From contig NZ_CP036292.1 of assembly GCF_007751715.1 (NCBI RefSeq), forward strand, positions 4,657,339 to 4,721,338: a stretch of DNA of 64,000 nucleotides. Direction: 5' to 3'. The notes below the pieces were generated by a model. The model did no database searches and was not told the DNA's origin. It saw only the letters and a program-made list of their open reading frames with translations. Source of the stretch: Rosistilla oblonga. GTDB lineage: Bacteria > Planctomycetota > Planctomycetia > Pirellulales > Pirellulaceae. Below, piece by piece: positions 63,800-64,000 of the stretch (positions within the stretch are counted from its first letter, which is position 1; every line of letters starts with the position of its first letter). The translations under genes and the position numbers were made by a program.

Positions 63800-64000
63800 A
63801 TGAATCGTGCTGCGTTTTCGATCTTCTCGCAATTTTGTTTGCTCTGCGGCCTCGCTTCGATCGCCGTCGCACAACCTGGCAGCGATGGCCGGATGTCCAA
63901 AGAGTTCATCCCTGGCGAAGCGATCGCGATGATCCAAATCCATCCGCGAGCGATCCTGCAAGATCCCGCGATGCGTTTGGCACCGATCGAAGTCGCATCG
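63800..64000 (+). CDS. Secreted protein of unknown function (3' end beyond the window)
   Basis: ATG at 63800 opens a frame of 67 visible codons running off the right edge. A signal peptide is evident (RAAFSIFSQFCLLCGLASIA, cleaving after VAQ), followed by AIAMIQIHPRAILQDPAMRL. This beginning resembles planctomycete exported proteins with a conserved HPR-x-(I/V)L segment. It lies 78 nt after the lipoprotein gene on the same strand and may belong to its operon. Confidence 0.7.
   Translation, partial: MNRAAFSIFSQFCLLCGLASIAVAQPGSDGRMSKEFIPGEAIAMIQIHPRAILQDPAMRLAPIEVAS

Overview
The window reads as chromosomal DNA of a planctomycete, most likely a Pirellulaceae-type (Rhodopirellula/Rosistilla-like) bacterium. 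The evidence is a PVC-type dehydrogenase fused to HEAT repeats and a haem-binding domain, a J-domain-like protein with the planctomycete YHQWLGIPP opening, an ECF sigma/anti-sigma pair, a giant LEPR-type surface protein, several L7/L12-CTD-like and HEAT/TPR proteins, and mostly weak Shine-Dalgarno sites. No rRNA, tRNA, CRISPR array, transposase or phage gene was seen.

Layout. 1-6.2 kb: truncated anti-sigma-like protein and ECF sigma factor, divergent J-like protein, PVC dehydrogenase. 6.17-6.57 kb: a MITE-like repeat array. 6.6-12.8 kb: ComEA-like protein, nadC, and an SbcC/SbcD-like (YhaN/YhaO-like) pair. 13.0-14.2 kb: a GNAT/DUF1778 toxin-antitoxin module bracketed by REP-like hairpins. 14.2-15.9 kb: exbB-exbD-exbD. 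16.3-21.4 kb: HEAT/TPR protein, a hypothetical protein, guaB with a co-transcribed secreted proline-rich protein, and a small membrane protein.

21.4-43.0 kb is the most striking part. A five-gene minus-strand operon (SecA-like ATPase, HlyD adaptor, GAF-HlyD adaptor, PqqD-like/M50/HlyD membrane protease-adaptor, TolC-like outer-membrane protein) diverges from an 11.7-kb gene for a 3,892-residue surface protein. That protein has an LEPR-type N-terminal motif, a DUF4347 domain with a caspase-like His/Cys pair, RTX repeats, two seven-blade FG-GAP propellers and cadherin-like repeats. No ABC transporter is present. I read the locus as a candidate secretion system in which a SecA-like motor replaces the type I ABC ATPase and the giant protein is the cargo.

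43-52 kb: an LpxH-like phosphoesterase, DUF485-actP acetate symporter genes, and a sucrose operon (bifunctional sucrose-phosphate synthase, amylosucrase, sucrose-phosphatase) behind a leader rich in inverted repeats. At 52.13-52.27 kb there is a candidate small RNA on the minus strand, with a near-consensus promoter, two hairpins showing the same C-rich loop, and an intrinsic terminator. 52.5-64 kb: an NtrC-family regulator, a DEAD-box helicase carrying 60 tandem 15-bp repeats, a tandem universal stress protein, a membrane VWA protein, an L12-CTD-like protein, a lipoprotein with a TTG start, and the 5' end of another secreted protein.
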